A stretch of 5,805 nt of DNA from Alphaproteobacteria bacterium (GTDB lineage: Bacteria; Pseudomonadota; Alphaproteobacteria; Caulobacterales; Parvularculaceae), in NCBI GenBank assembly GCA_030428745.1, contig JAUIEG010000191.1, forward strand, positions 1 through 5,805. Direction: 5' to 3'. Of this stretch, positions 1 to 5,805 are shown in pieces; position 1 is the stretch's first letter, and each line of letters opens with the position of its first letter. Below the pieces are notes generated by a model. That model did not search any database. It was given only the letters and a program-made list of their open reading frames with translations, and was not told where the DNA came from. Position numbers and translations under genes: made by a program.

Positions 1-708
1 AGCCGCGTGCCTGCGCAATATCGTCATCCGGATGGAAAATGGACCGGACTTTCAAAGCGCGCACGGATCATCATTTACAATAAAGAGATGGGCCTGCCGG
101 AGGGGTTGGAGACCTATGAAGATCTCGCCGATCCGGCCTATCGCGGCATGATCTGCGTCCGGTCATCATCGAATATCTACAACCAGTCGTTGCTGGCTTC
201 GATCATCGCCCATCATGGCGCGGAAGCGGCGGAAGCCTGGACGAAGGGTGTGGTTGATAATTTTGCACGCAAGCCACAAGGCAATGATACGTCGCAAATT
301 GAAGCGGTCGCCGCAGGTCTGTGCCGCCTCGGTATCGTCAATTCCTATTACACAGCACGGTTTAAGGGTGCGGATGATCCGAAAGCCGCCGCCATTGGCG
401 AGAAGTTCGACCTCTTCTTTCCAAATCAGGACGGGCGCGGCGCTCATGTGAACATTTCCGGCGCGGGCGTCACGAAATATGCGCCTAATGCAGAAAATGC
501 TGAAAAGCTGATCGCTTTTCTTCTGCGCGAGGAATCGCAAGCCGCCTTTGCCGGCGGCAACAATGAATACCCGGTTGTTCCTGGCGTTGAGCCTCAAGGG
601 CCCTTCGCCGCCTATGCTGATTTCAAGGCTGACGAGCTGCCAGCCTCAGCGCTCGGTGAACATCAGGCGGAAGCGGTAAGCATTTTCGACCGCGCAGGCT
701 GGCCCTGA
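1..708 (+). CDS. Ferric iron ABC transporter, periplasmic substrate-binding protein (5' truncated by window edge)
   Basis: This is the iron-binding protein of an ABC importer of the FbpA/AfuA/FutA type, which captures Fe3+ in the periplasm and passes it to a membrane permease. The frame is open from base 1. The GTG at position 7 is an internal Val codon, not a start. The signal peptide and about 100 N-terminal residues lie outside the window, since the family is usually about 330-350 residues and 235 are visible. Family signatures seen are GLSKRARIIIYNK (bases 49-87), RSSSNIYNQS (160-189) with one candidate iron-ligand Tyr at 178-180, ARKPQGND (268-291), and the tandem Tyr pair in NSYYTARF (340-363), which in this family ligates iron. 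The C-terminus IFDRAGWP (682-705) is the usual family ending. Permease and ATPase genes are not visible. Metal specificity for iron is inferred from the Tyr pattern. Confidence 0.9.
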   Translation, partial: SRVPAQYRHPDGKWTGLSKRARIIIYNKEMGLPEGLETYEDLADPAYRGMICVRSSSNIYNQSLLASIIAHHGAEAAEAWTKGVVDNFARKPQGNDTSQIEAVAAGLCRLGIVNSYYTARFKGADDPKAAAIGEKFDLFFPNQDGRGAHVNISGAGVTKYAPNAENAEKLIAFLLREESQAAFAGGNNEYPVVPGVEPQGPFAAYADFKADELPASALGEHQAEAVSIFDRAGWP

Positions 709-735
709 TCGCAGGACCGGTGCTAGCGTCGAACC

Positions 736-2001
736 ATGCAGGCGCCGTCTTTGACTGAGTTGAAACAACACGCCGAAAAAGGCGATGCGCGCGCGCAGTA
801 TATGCTCGCCGCGCAGTTGAGCGGCGCTGGTGAAAAGCAGGAAGCTGAACGCTGGCTCAACGCCGCCGCCGCGCAAGGTTTCGGCGATGCGCTCTATACC
901 TTGGCGACACGCAAGCTCGATCATACCGGTCTCGGTGAGGCGGCTGTGATGCTCGCGCGCGCGGTTGAAAGCGGTTCGGCGCCGGCGCAGCGCTTGCTTG
1001 GCGTGCTTTACGCCATGGGCCTTGGCGTTGCGCGCGACTGGGAAAAAGCGGTCGCCCTCGTGATGGCGGCGGCGCAGGCGGGCGTTCCGGCGGCCATGCG
1101 TGAATTGTCGATGTTGCTCTTCGCCGCTGACCCTGATGATGAGGACGGCGCTACTCTTATCGCGGCAGCGGCGCCAAAAGACCCCATCGCAGGCGCGGTC
1201 GCCGTGCGCCGCTATGGGGAAGGGCGAGCTCATGTGGACACACAAACCACCCGCGCGCATCTGGAATTGCTGGAGCGCGCGCAATACCCTCATGCCTCAT
1301 CGCTACGTGCGGCGGTTGACCAGGCGGATGCATTAGGAAGTTTTCAGCCTTCACCGCTGGACTGGTCGCGCATTGCTAAAAAACTCGCAGACGAGCCCGC
1401 GCCGCCTGTCGCGGCGCCGGAAATTTTATGTGAGGCGCCTCCGGCGCGCGCCTTTCGCGGTTCATTTTCACCGGAAGAGTGTGAATATGTGATCGCTTCG
1501 TCGGCGCGTCTCCTTGCGCCGTCATTGATCGCCGACCCGCGCACGGGAGCGTCGGTTCAAGATCCCTACCGAACATCGCTGACTGCGATCCTGTCGCTCG
1601 TCGATCTCGATCTGGCGCTCGTCATGATCAATCGCCGCCTTTCGGCCCTTGCGGGGCGGCCGCCGGAGAACGCCGAATGCCTTGGCGTTCTTTATTACGC
1701 GCCCGGCAAGGAGTATCGGCCTCATTGCGACTGGCTGCCGCCGGGGCCGGAGCTTGACCGGGGCGGTCAGCGCGCGGCGACGGCGCTCATCTATCTCAAT
1801 GAAGATTACTTGGGCGGGGAGACACATTTTCTCAATCCCGGCCTTGCCTTCAAGGGCGGGGCGGGGGACGTTCTCGTGTTCGAGAATCTATTGGACAACG
1901 GCGATCCGGCCCCTCATTCCCGGCATGCGGGGCTCGCGGTTCGTGAGGGGGCGAAATGGCTGGGCTCCACCTGGTATCGGGAAAAAAACTACCGACACTA
2001 G
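736..2001 (+). CDS. Sel1-repeat / prolyl-4-hydroxylase-type 2-oxoglutarate-Fe(II) dioxygenase fusion
   Basis: This 421-residue protein has two parts. Residues about 16-183 form helical repeats of the Sel1/TPR kind, with four to five units beginning near residues 16, 48, 80, 116 and 149 (for example GSAPAQRLLGVLYAMGLGVA). A Pro/Ala-rich linker lies near 219-236. Residues about 238-420 form a P4Hc-type double-stranded beta-helix domain. Its iron-binding HxD is H330-C-D332, the distal His is H397, and the 2-oxoglutarate-binding Lys is K407, ten residues later as in prolyl 4-hydroxylases. Other family marks are RTS at 279-281, GGETHF at 360-365 and GDVLVFEN at 377-384. All catalytic positions are intact, so it should be an active hydroxylase. 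The substrate is unknown; the repeats probably recruit a protein. No signal peptide is seen, so it is probably cytoplasmic. The start at 736 has no good Shine-Dalgarno (AGGA lies about 18 bases upstream). The 27-base gap to the iron-binding gene suggests possible co-transcription. Confidence 0.88.
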   Translation: MQAPSLTELKQHAEKGDARAQYMLAAQLSGAGEKQEAERWLNAAAAQGFGDALYTLATRKLDHTGLGEAAVMLARAVESGSAPAQRLLGVLYAMGLGVARDWEKAVALVMAAAQAGVPAAMRELSMLLFAADPDDEDGATLIAAAAPKDPIAGAVAVRRYGEGRAHVDTQTTRAHLELLERAQYPHASSLRAAVDQADALGSFQPSPLDWSRIAKKLADEPAPPVAAPEILCEAPPARAFRGSFSPEECEYVIASSARLLAPSLIADPRTGASVQDPYRTSLTAILSLVDLDLALVMINRRLSALAGRPPENAECLGVLYYAPGKEYRPHCDWLPPGPELDRGGQRAATALIYLNEDYLGGETHFLNPGLAFKGGAGDVLVFENLLDNGDPAPHSRHAGLAVREGAKWLGSTWYREKNYRH

Positions 2002-2004
2002 GGG

Positions 2005-2038
2005 TTTTCAGATTGATATAACAAAGATATAACATTTC
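2005..2038 (+). promoter_or_regulatory. Putative zur promoter with overlapping direct repeat (candidate operator)
   Basis: TTTTCA (2005-2010) and TATAAC (2028-2033) are spaced by 17 bases and make a plausible -35/-10 pair. The 9-base word GATATAACA occurs at 2015-2023 and again at 2026-2034, an 11-base period or about one helical turn. The first copy also lies inside an imperfect palindrome, TTGATATAACAA (2013-2024). TATAACATTTC (2028-2038) equals one half of the gammaproteobacterial Zur-box consensus as I recall it, but the other half is not matched. A regulator bound here would cover the -10 region. The repeats are visible in the sequence; the promoter and operator functions are inferred. 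Confidence 0.45.
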
Positions 2039-2047
2039 TGGCCGGAC

Positions 2048-2054
2048 GGAGGAG
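2048..2054 (+). promoter_or_regulatory. Ribosome binding site fixing the GTG start of zur
   Basis: GGAGGAG ends seven bases before the GTG at 2062. This spacing supports GTG as the start. The nearer ATG at 2055 is out of frame and leads only to a short reading frame. Confidence 0.7.
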
Positions 2055-2061
2055 ATGTGTT

Positions 2062-2511
2062 GTGACCAATCATTCTCATGATCACGACGAGGGGGGTGTC
2101 CGCAAACGCCCTGCTGGATTGCTGAAAAACGAAAAGCTGGTCTGGGATGTGCTCGCCGCCAGCAAAGACCCGCTCAAGGCCTATGAAATCCTGGACCGCC
2201 TCAAGGAGCGGGGCGTGCGGGCGCCGATGACGGTCTACCGCGCCCTCGACGGGCTTGAGGCCAAAGGCCACATCCACAAGCTCGACGGGCTGAACGCCTT
2301 TGTCGTGTGCAATCACGAAGGCCCCCATGTGGTGCAGACTTTCCTCGTTTGTGAGGGCTGTTCCACTGTGAAGGAGCTCGAGGTTGTCGCCGTCGAAACC
2401 GATATTGCGCCGGCGGTCCGCGCCGCTGCGTTCGACATGCACACGGCGCGCCTTGAAATCAAAGGCAACTGCAGCGCATGCACCTCCGCGTCGAAAGCCA
2501 ACGTCGCGTAA
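2062..2511 (+). CDS. zur: Fur-family transcriptional regulator, probably the zinc uptake regulator Zur
   Basis: This is a 149-residue metal-dependent DNA-binding repressor. A winged helix spans about residues 24-75, with the recognition segment APMTVYRALDGLEAKGHIHKL (54-74, the family TVYRALD signature). The dimerisation domain follows. C97/C100 (CEGC) and C137/C140 (CSAC) form the structural zinc site of the family. H72, C83, H89 and E105 line up with the regulatory zinc ligands of E. coli Zur (H77, C88, H96, E111). A Cys at the sensor site, together with the NAF segment (78-80), favours Zur over Fur. The N-terminus is short and rich in His/Asp (HSHDHD, residues 4-9). Start is GTG with a strong Shine-Dalgarno. 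No znuABC genes adjoin it; an iron importer gene lies two genes upstream. I see no convincing intrinsic terminator downstream. Confidence 0.82.
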   Translation: MTNHSHDHDEGGVRKRPAGLLKNEKLVWDVLAASKDPLKAYEILDRLKERGVRAPMTVYRALDGLEAKGHIHKLDGLNAFVVCNHEGPHVVQTFLVCEGCSTVKELEVVAVETDIAPAVRAAAFDMHTARLEIKGNCSACTSASKANVA

Positions 2512-2539
2512 GTTTTTCTGCAAGTCATTATCAGGCCGA

Positions 2540-2567
2540 TTGACTCTGAAAACGGCGCCCCTAATGT
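2540..2567 (+). promoter_or_regulatory. Putative promoter of the glycine riboswitch-gcv operon
   Basis: TTGACT (2540-2545) matches the sigma-70 -35 consensus in five of six bases. After a 16-base spacer comes TAATGT (2562-2567), a weak -10. Transcription would then begin a few bases before the leader hairpin at 2575, which suits a riboswitch leader. The -10 is poor, so the exact element is uncertain. Confidence 0.45.
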
Positions 2568-2574
2568 CTCACTA

Positions 2575-2594
2575 TGTCCGTCCCTTGGCGGACA
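2575..2594 (+). other. Leader hairpin just upstream of the first glycine aptamer
   Basis: TGTCCG (2575-2580) pairs perfectly with CGGACA (2589-2594). The stem can extend by a U-G and a C-G pair over a four-base loop (2583-2586). It would sit at the very 5' end of the transcript and may protect or help fold the riboswitch. No known role is assigned. Confidence 0.45.
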
Positions 2595-2596
2595 CG

Positions 2597-2697
2597 CAGC
2601 ATGCGGGAGAGACCACGCTGAAGCCGCAAAGGCTTTCGCTGGCGCCGAAGGAGCAACCGCCCCGGAAACTCTCAGGCAAAAGGACCGCTTGTTGCTG
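2597..2697 (+). promoter_or_regulatory. Glycine riboswitch, aptamer 1
   Basis: This is the first of two glycine-binding aptamers in the gcvT leader. The closing stem pairs CAGCA (2597-2601) with TGCTG (2693-2697) and GCGG (2603-2606) with CCGC (2685-2688). Inside are conserved pieces of the gcvT/glycine class: GGGAGAGACC (2605-2614), GCCGAAGGAGCAACCGCCCC (2644-2663), and GGAAACTCTCAGGCAAAAGG (2664-2683). A local hairpin AGCC/GGCT (2622-2625 with 2631-2634) fits the variable arm. Recognition rests on these conserved core strings and their order. Confidence 0.93.
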
Positions 2698-2701
2698 TGC
2701 A

Positions 2702-2819
2702 GGCTGGAAAGCGGGCGGCGCATTATGGATGCGCGCTGCTCCACCGACGGAGTAAGCAAAGCAGTCGTCTTATTTAAGACGTCCCGTTTTGCGAAATCTC
2801 TCAGGTTCCCGTGACAGCC
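2702..2819 (+). promoter_or_regulatory. Glycine riboswitch, aptamer 2
   Basis: This is the second aptamer, joined to the first by a four-base linker. Its closing stem pairs GGCTG (2702-2706) with CAGCC (2815-2819). Internal elements are GGAAAGCGGG (2706-2715), a hairpin GCGCAT/ATGCGC (2718-2723 with 2729-2734), CTCC-ACCGAC-GGAG (2739-2752), and the conserved AATCTCTCAGG (2795-2805). The arm near 2756-2792 is lengthened: GCAAA (2756-2760) can pair with TTTGC (2788-2792) around an inner perfect stem CGTCTT/AAGACG (2766-2771 with 2776-2781, loop ATTT). In known systems glycine binding to the tandem pair raises expression of glycine cleavage genes, and the gene order here agrees. Confidence 0.92.
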
Positions 2820-2846
2820 GGGGTCGCCGTAATGAACGGCGATTTC
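2820..2846 (+). promoter_or_regulatory. Hairpin abutting aptamer 2, candidate expression platform
   Basis: TCGCCGT (2824-2830) pairs perfectly with ACGGCGA (2836-2842) over the loop AATGA. Three G-U pairs and one G-C pair can extend the stem to 2820-2846. It follows the closing stem of aptamer 2 directly and ends six bases before the presumed gcvT ribosome binding site GGGAAAG (2852-2858). Only three T residues follow the perfect stem, so an intrinsic terminator is doubtful and control of translation is at least as likely. The mechanism is inferred. Confidence 0.5.
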
Positions 2847-2862
2847 GTCATGGGAAAGCTGA

Positions 2863-4038
2863 ATGTCGGCCACTGAACACAGCACACTGAAAAAAACACC
2901 ACTTTACGACCTACATCTGTCGCTCGGCGCGAAAATGGTGGAATTCGCTGGCTATGCGATGCCTGTGCAATATCCGGCGGGAGTGCTGAAGGAGCATTTG
3001 CATACGCGTGAAAAGGTCGGCCTTTTCGACGTTTCTCACATGGGGCTTGCCTATCTCCACACAACGGAAATGGCGCTTGGAAGCGATGAAGCCCATGAAA
3101 AGATCGCTGCGGCCATTGAAACGCTTGTTCCCGGCGAAATCAGGAAACTGAAAAAGGGCGCCGCGCGCTACACCGTGCTTTTGTCGGACGATGGCGGCGT
3201 TCTCGATGATCTGATGATCTCCCGGATTTTCCTCGATGAGTTACAGGGGATGCTGTTTCTGGTCGTCAACGCCGCGACCAAGGAACAGGATTTTGCCCTC
3301 ATCAGGGAAAAACTCGCCGGCGTCGCTGAGCTGAATATCGTCACGGATCGCGCGCTCATCGCCGTACAGGGGCCGATGGCCGCAGCTGTGGTGAATCGTC
3401 TCTTTCCCGGGGCGGCGGAACAACCTTTCATGAGCATACGGCCGCGCTTCTGGCCGGCGTCAGACGATCAAGCCTTCATTGTCGTCAGTCGTCTTGGCTA
3501 CACCGGCGAAGACGGTTTCGAGATTTCCGTCCCCAACAGCCATGCGGAACTTCTTGCGAAAGCGCTGCTGGCGGCACCGGAAGTCGAACCGGTTGGCCTT
3601 GGCGCGCGCGATTCGCTGCGCCTCGAAGCCGGGCTTTGTCTTTATGGACACGACCTGACGCCGGAAATCTCGCCAATCGAGGGCAATATCGCCTTCGCCG
3701 TAGGCAAGCGCCGGCGCGAGGAGGGCGGCTTTCCAGGCGCAGCGCGCATTCAGCGTGAGCTCGCCGAAGGTCCGAAGCGCCTGCGCGTGGGGTTGCGTCC
3801 CGAAGGGCGGGCGCCGGCGCGCGAGGGCGCAGAAATTCAGTCTACGGACGGAAAAACCATTGGCGCTGTGACTTCAGGCGGGTTCGGGCCGAGCGCAGGA
3901 GCGCCGGTCGCTATGGGCTATGTGGACGCGGCGTTTTCAAAAACCGGCACACCAGTGAATTTGATCGTGCGGGGCAAGCCTCTGTCAGCGGTGGTCGCTG
4001 ATATGCCGTTTGTTCCTCATGGATATTACCGCGGTTAG
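2863..4038 (+). CDS. gcvT: Aminomethyltransferase, glycine cleavage system T protein
   Basis: GcvT takes the aminomethyl group carried on lipoylated GcvH, passes its methylene unit to tetrahydrofolate to give 5,10-methylene-THF, and releases ammonia. The 391 residues are close to the usual family length. Visible signatures are FAGYAMPVQY (28-37), LFDVSHMG (54-61), GGVLDDLMI (111-119) holding the catalytic Asp region, VVNAATKEQD (134-143), AVQGP (167-171), YTGEDGFEIS (213-222) and GARDSLRLEAGLCLYGHD (247-264). The C-terminal barrel domain spans about 305-385 (TSGGFGPS at 337-344). KRRREEGGFPGA (282-293) is the usual link between the parts. It is cytosolic. The start at 2863 has a modest Shine-Dalgarno, GGGAAAG, four bases upstream, possibly gated by the riboswitch. 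gcvH follows nine bases after the stop. Confidence 0.97.
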   Translation: MSATEHSTLKKTPLYDLHLSLGAKMVEFAGYAMPVQYPAGVLKEHLHTREKVGLFDVSHMGLAYLHTTEMALGSDEAHEKIAAAIETLVPGEIRKLKKGAARYTVLLSDDGGVLDDLMISRIFLDELQGMLFLVVNAATKEQDFALIREKLAGVAELNIVTDRALIAVQGPMAAAVVNRLFPGAAEQPFMSIRPRFWPASDDQAFIVVSRLGYTGEDGFEISVPNSHAELLAKALLAAPEVEPVGLGARDSLRLEAGLCLYGHDLTPEISPIEGNIAFAVGKRRREEGGFPGAARIQRELAEGPKRLRVGLRPEGRAPAREGAEIQSTDGKTIGAVTSGGFGPSAGAPVAMGYVDAAFSKTGTPVNLIVRGKPLSAVVADMPFVPHGYYRG

Positions 4039-4047
4039 GAGAGACCA

Positions 4048-4419
4048 ATGACTGTTAAATACACGGAAGACCATGAATGGCTGAAGCCTGAAGGCGACCA
4101 TTATGTCATCGGCGTCAGCGCCCATGCCGCTGAACAGCTTGGCGACGTCGTCTTTGTGGAGCTGCCGGAAGTGGGCAAGACCTTCGCCAAAGGCGATGAA
4201 ATGGCCGTTGTCGAATCGGTGAAAGCCGCCTCCGACGTTTATGCGCCAATCTCCGGCGACATCGTTGAAGTGAACGCGGCCATCGTCGACGAGCCTGCGA
4301 AGGTCAATGAAGACCCGCAGGGCGCCGCCTGGTTTGTGAAAATCAAACCGTCAAACCCGTCTGAAATTGACGCGCTGATGGACGAGGGCGCTTACAAGGA
4401 ATTCGCCGGCAATTCTTAA
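4048..4419 (+). CDS. gcvH: Glycine cleavage system H protein (lipoyl carrier)
   Basis: GcvH is the mobile carrier that shuttles the aminomethyl intermediate from the P-protein to the T-protein and is then reoxidised by the L-protein. At 123 residues it is a full-length member. The lipoylation motif is ESVKAASD (56-63), with K59 as the lipoyl lysine. Flanking signatures are the N-terminal YTEDHEWL (5-12), GDVVFVELPEVG (32-43), the beta-hairpin segment YAPISGDIVEVN (65-76) and NEDPQGAAWFVKI (87-99). The start at 4048 is supported by AGGAGAG, which overlaps the gcvT stop codon, so the two genes are probably translationally linked. The product needs lipoate attachment enzymes encoded elsewhere. 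Confidence 0.98.
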   Translation: MTVKYTEDHEWLKPEGDHYVIGVSAHAAEQLGDVVFVELPEVGKTFAKGDEMAVVESVKAASDVYAPISGDIVEVNAAIVDEPAKVNEDPQGAAWFVKIKPSNPSEIDALMDEGAYKEFAGNS

Positions 4420-4449
4420 GTTGCGACCTGGCGTGAAAAGGACTGTTCG

Positions 4450-5793
4450 ATGAGATATTTGCCCCATAACAACGTGGACCGGCAGGCGATGCTGAAAACC
4501 ATCGGCGCGGGCGACATCGATGCGCTGTTCGCTGATGTGCCGAATGAGGCGTTGAACGCTGATTTCGACTTGCCTGACCACAAGGGCGAGCTTGAGGTTG
4601 AGCGCGCACTCTCCGCCATGGCCGCGAAAAATCGCGCGGCTTCGGCGGGGCCGTTTTTCATCGGCGCCGGCGCCTACAAGCATCACATCCCGGCGACGGT
4701 GGATCACATCATCCAGCGCTCCGAGTTCCTGACCGCCTACACGCCGTACCAGCCGGAAATCGCTCAAGGGACGCTGCAATATCTCTTCGAGTTCCAGACG
4801 CAGGTTGCGGCCTTGACCGGCATGGAGGTCGCCAACGCCTCCATGTATGACGGCTCGACCGGTTGCGCCGAGGCGGCGCTGATGGCGCGGCGTATCACCA
4901 AGAAAAACAAGGTGCTCTTGTCGGGAGGGCTTCATCCGCATTACGGCGCCGTGACGCGCACTAATCTGGAGCTTGTGGACGCGACGGTCGTTCAGGCGCC
5001 CATTGATGTGGATGCGTCTGAAGACATTATTTCGCAAATTGATGACGACACCGCCTGCGTCATCGTTCAGTCGCCGGACGTCTTCGGAAATGTGCGTGAT
5101 TTATCGCCTATCGCCGAAGCCGCGCATGCAAAAGGGGCGCTCCTCGTCGCGGTGTTTACAGAAGTTGTCTCATTAGGCGCCTTGAAAAGTCCGGGCGAAA
5201 TGGGCGCGGACATTGTGGTCGGCGAAGGTCAGTCCATCGGCAACGGCCTCAATTTTGGCGGGCCTTATGTGGGCCTCTTCGCGACGCGCCAGAAATATAT
5301 TCGCCAGATGCCGGGCCGCCTCTGCGGGGAAACGCAGGACGCGGAAGGAAAGCGCGGTTTCGTTTTGACGCTCTCAACCCGCGAGCAGCATATTCGCCGT
5401 GACAAGGCGACATCGAACATCTGCACCAATTCCGGGCTCTGCACGCTCGCCTTCACGGTTCATATGACATTGCTTGGCGAGGCAGGGCTGCGAAAGCTTG
5501 CCATGCTCAATCATGAGGCCGCCTGCAAAACCGCCGATATGCTCGCCAAGGTCAAAGGCGTCGAAGTGGTCAACGGCAATTATTTCAACGAATTCACGCT
5601 GCGTCTTTCCGGGGATGCAACGGAAGTGGTCGACAAGCTTGCAGGCGAGGGCGTCCTTGCAGGCGTTCCCGGCGCGCGCCTGTGGCCCCATGACAAGGAC
5701 GCGCACAACCTTCTCATCGTCGCCGCAACGGAATGCGTGACGGATCAAGATATAGAGACGTTTTCTTCGAAACTTGGCGAGGCGCTATCATGA
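4450..5793 (+). CDS. gcvPA: Glycine dehydrogenase (aminomethyl-transferring) subunit 1, P-protein N-terminal half
   Basis: GcvPA is the alpha subunit of the split P-protein. With the pyridoxal-phosphate-bearing beta subunit GcvPB it decarboxylates glycine and loads the remaining aminomethyl group onto GcvH. The 447 residues match the usual length of subunit 1. Signatures are RYLPHN (2-7), YTPYQPEIAQGTLQ (97-110), ASMYDGSTGCAEA (130-142), GEGQSIGNGLNFGGPYVG (258-275), MPGRLCGET (287-295), LSTREQHIRRDKATSNICTN (308-327) and GVPGARLWP (405-413). As expected for subunit 1, the C-terminal half with the PLP-binding Lys is absent and lies in gcvPB. AAGGA at 4438-4442 supports the start. The stop TGA overlaps the probable gcvPB start as ATGA. 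Confidence 0.97.
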   Translation: MRYLPHNNVDRQAMLKTIGAGDIDALFADVPNEALNADFDLPDHKGELEVERALSAMAAKNRAASAGPFFIGAGAYKHHIPATVDHIIQRSEFLTAYTPYQPEIAQGTLQYLFEFQTQVAALTGMEVANASMYDGSTGCAEAALMARRITKKNKVLLSGGLHPHYGAVTRTNLELVDATVVQAPIDVDASEDIISQIDDDTACVIVQSPDVFGNVRDLSPIAEAAHAKGALLVAVFTEVVSLGALKSPGEMGADIVVGEGQSIGNGLNFGGPYVGLFATRQKYIRQMPGRLCGETQDAEGKRGFVLTLSTREQHIRRDKATSNICTNSGLCTLAFTVHMTLLGEAGLRKLAMLNHEAACKTADMLAKVKGVEVVNGNYFNEFTLRLSGDATEVVDKLAGEGVLAGVPGARLWPHDKDAHNLLIVAATECVTDQDIETFSSKLGEALS

Positions 5794-5805
5794 CCATGAA
5801 CAATC
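5790..5805 (+). CDS. gcvPB: Start of glycine dehydrogenase subunit 2 (P-protein C-terminal half), cut by window edge
   Basis: An ATG at 5790 overlaps the gcvPA stop as ATGA and opens the frame M-T-M-N-N before the window ends. A second in-frame ATG lies at 5796. This N-terminus resembles known GcvPB starts, and gcvPB normally follows gcvPA directly. Only five codons are visible, so the assignment rests on gene order and on the need of the split P-protein for its PLP-binding subunit. The four-base overlap suggests translational coupling, which would suit equal synthesis of the two subunits. Confidence 0.75.

Noticed and set aside
709..735. Possible separate promoter or terminator between the iron-binding protein gene and the Sel1-dioxygenase gene
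   Set aside because: The 27-base gap shows no hairpin with a T run and no -35/-10 pair. Co-transcription is the simpler reading.
646..1293. Long open frame on the minus strand (215 codons)
   Set aside because: It overlaps the Sel1-repeat region antisense. The translation is Arg/His-rich with no family motif, so it is a composition artefact.
2490..2517. Possible intrinsic terminator after zur, ending in a T run at 2513-2517
   Set aside because: Only a weak CGCG/CGCG stem lies before the T run, and the stem would sit inside the coding region. It is not strong enough to call.
2384..2755. Forward open frame spanning the end of zur and most of the riboswitch (123 codons)
   Set aside because: It runs through the zur coding region in another frame and then through structured riboswitch RNA. 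No motif or good start supports it.
2832..2876. A 14-codon open frame (MNGDFVMGKLNVGH) starting in the expression-platform hairpin loop and overlapping the gcvT start
   Set aside because: It could be a leader peptide, but it lacks a convincing ribosome binding site at proper spacing and its residues show no regulatory pattern such as a run of Gly codons. Conservation would be needed to revive it.
4351..5037. Long open frame on the minus strand (228 codons)
   Set aside because: It lies opposite the clearly conserved gcvH 3' end and gcvPA. Its translation is Arg-rich and shows no recognisable domain, as expected for the complement of a GC-rich gene.

Overview
The window is GC-rich and codes entirely on the + strand. 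It looks like a chromosomal stretch of an alphaproteobacterium. The evidence is a glycine cleavage P-protein split into two subunits, a tandem glycine riboswitch before gcvT, a Zur-type Fur-family regulator, and protein sequences that read like alphaproteobacterial family members. I cannot assign a genus. I see no mobile element, CRISPR array, tRNA or rRNA.

The left part (1-2001) holds the 3' two thirds of a periplasmic ferric-iron-binding protein of an ABC importer. After 27 bases comes a 421-residue protein that joins N-terminal Sel1-like repeats to a C-terminal prolyl-4-hydroxylase-type Fe(II)/2-oxoglutarate dioxygenase domain. The middle part (2002-2511) holds a short promoter region with a 9-base direct repeat, then a Fur-family regulator that I read as Zur (GTG start).

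The right part (2512-5805) is a glycine cleavage operon: a probable promoter, a two-aptamer glycine riboswitch filling most of a 351-base leader, then gcvT, gcvH, gcvPA and the first codons of gcvPB. GcvPA and GcvPB together decarboxylate glycine and load the aminomethyl group onto the lipoyl arm of GcvH. GcvT transfers the one-carbon unit to tetrahydrofolate and releases ammonia. The L-protein (dihydrolipoamide dehydrogenase) is not in the window. By analogy with known systems, the riboswitch should switch the operon on when glycine is abundant.

Most of this is well-known biology. The parts most worth a second look are the Sel1-dioxygenase fusion beside an iron importer, the repeat that could be an operator at the zur promoter, and the undefined expression platform of the riboswitch. 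I found no convincing new system.
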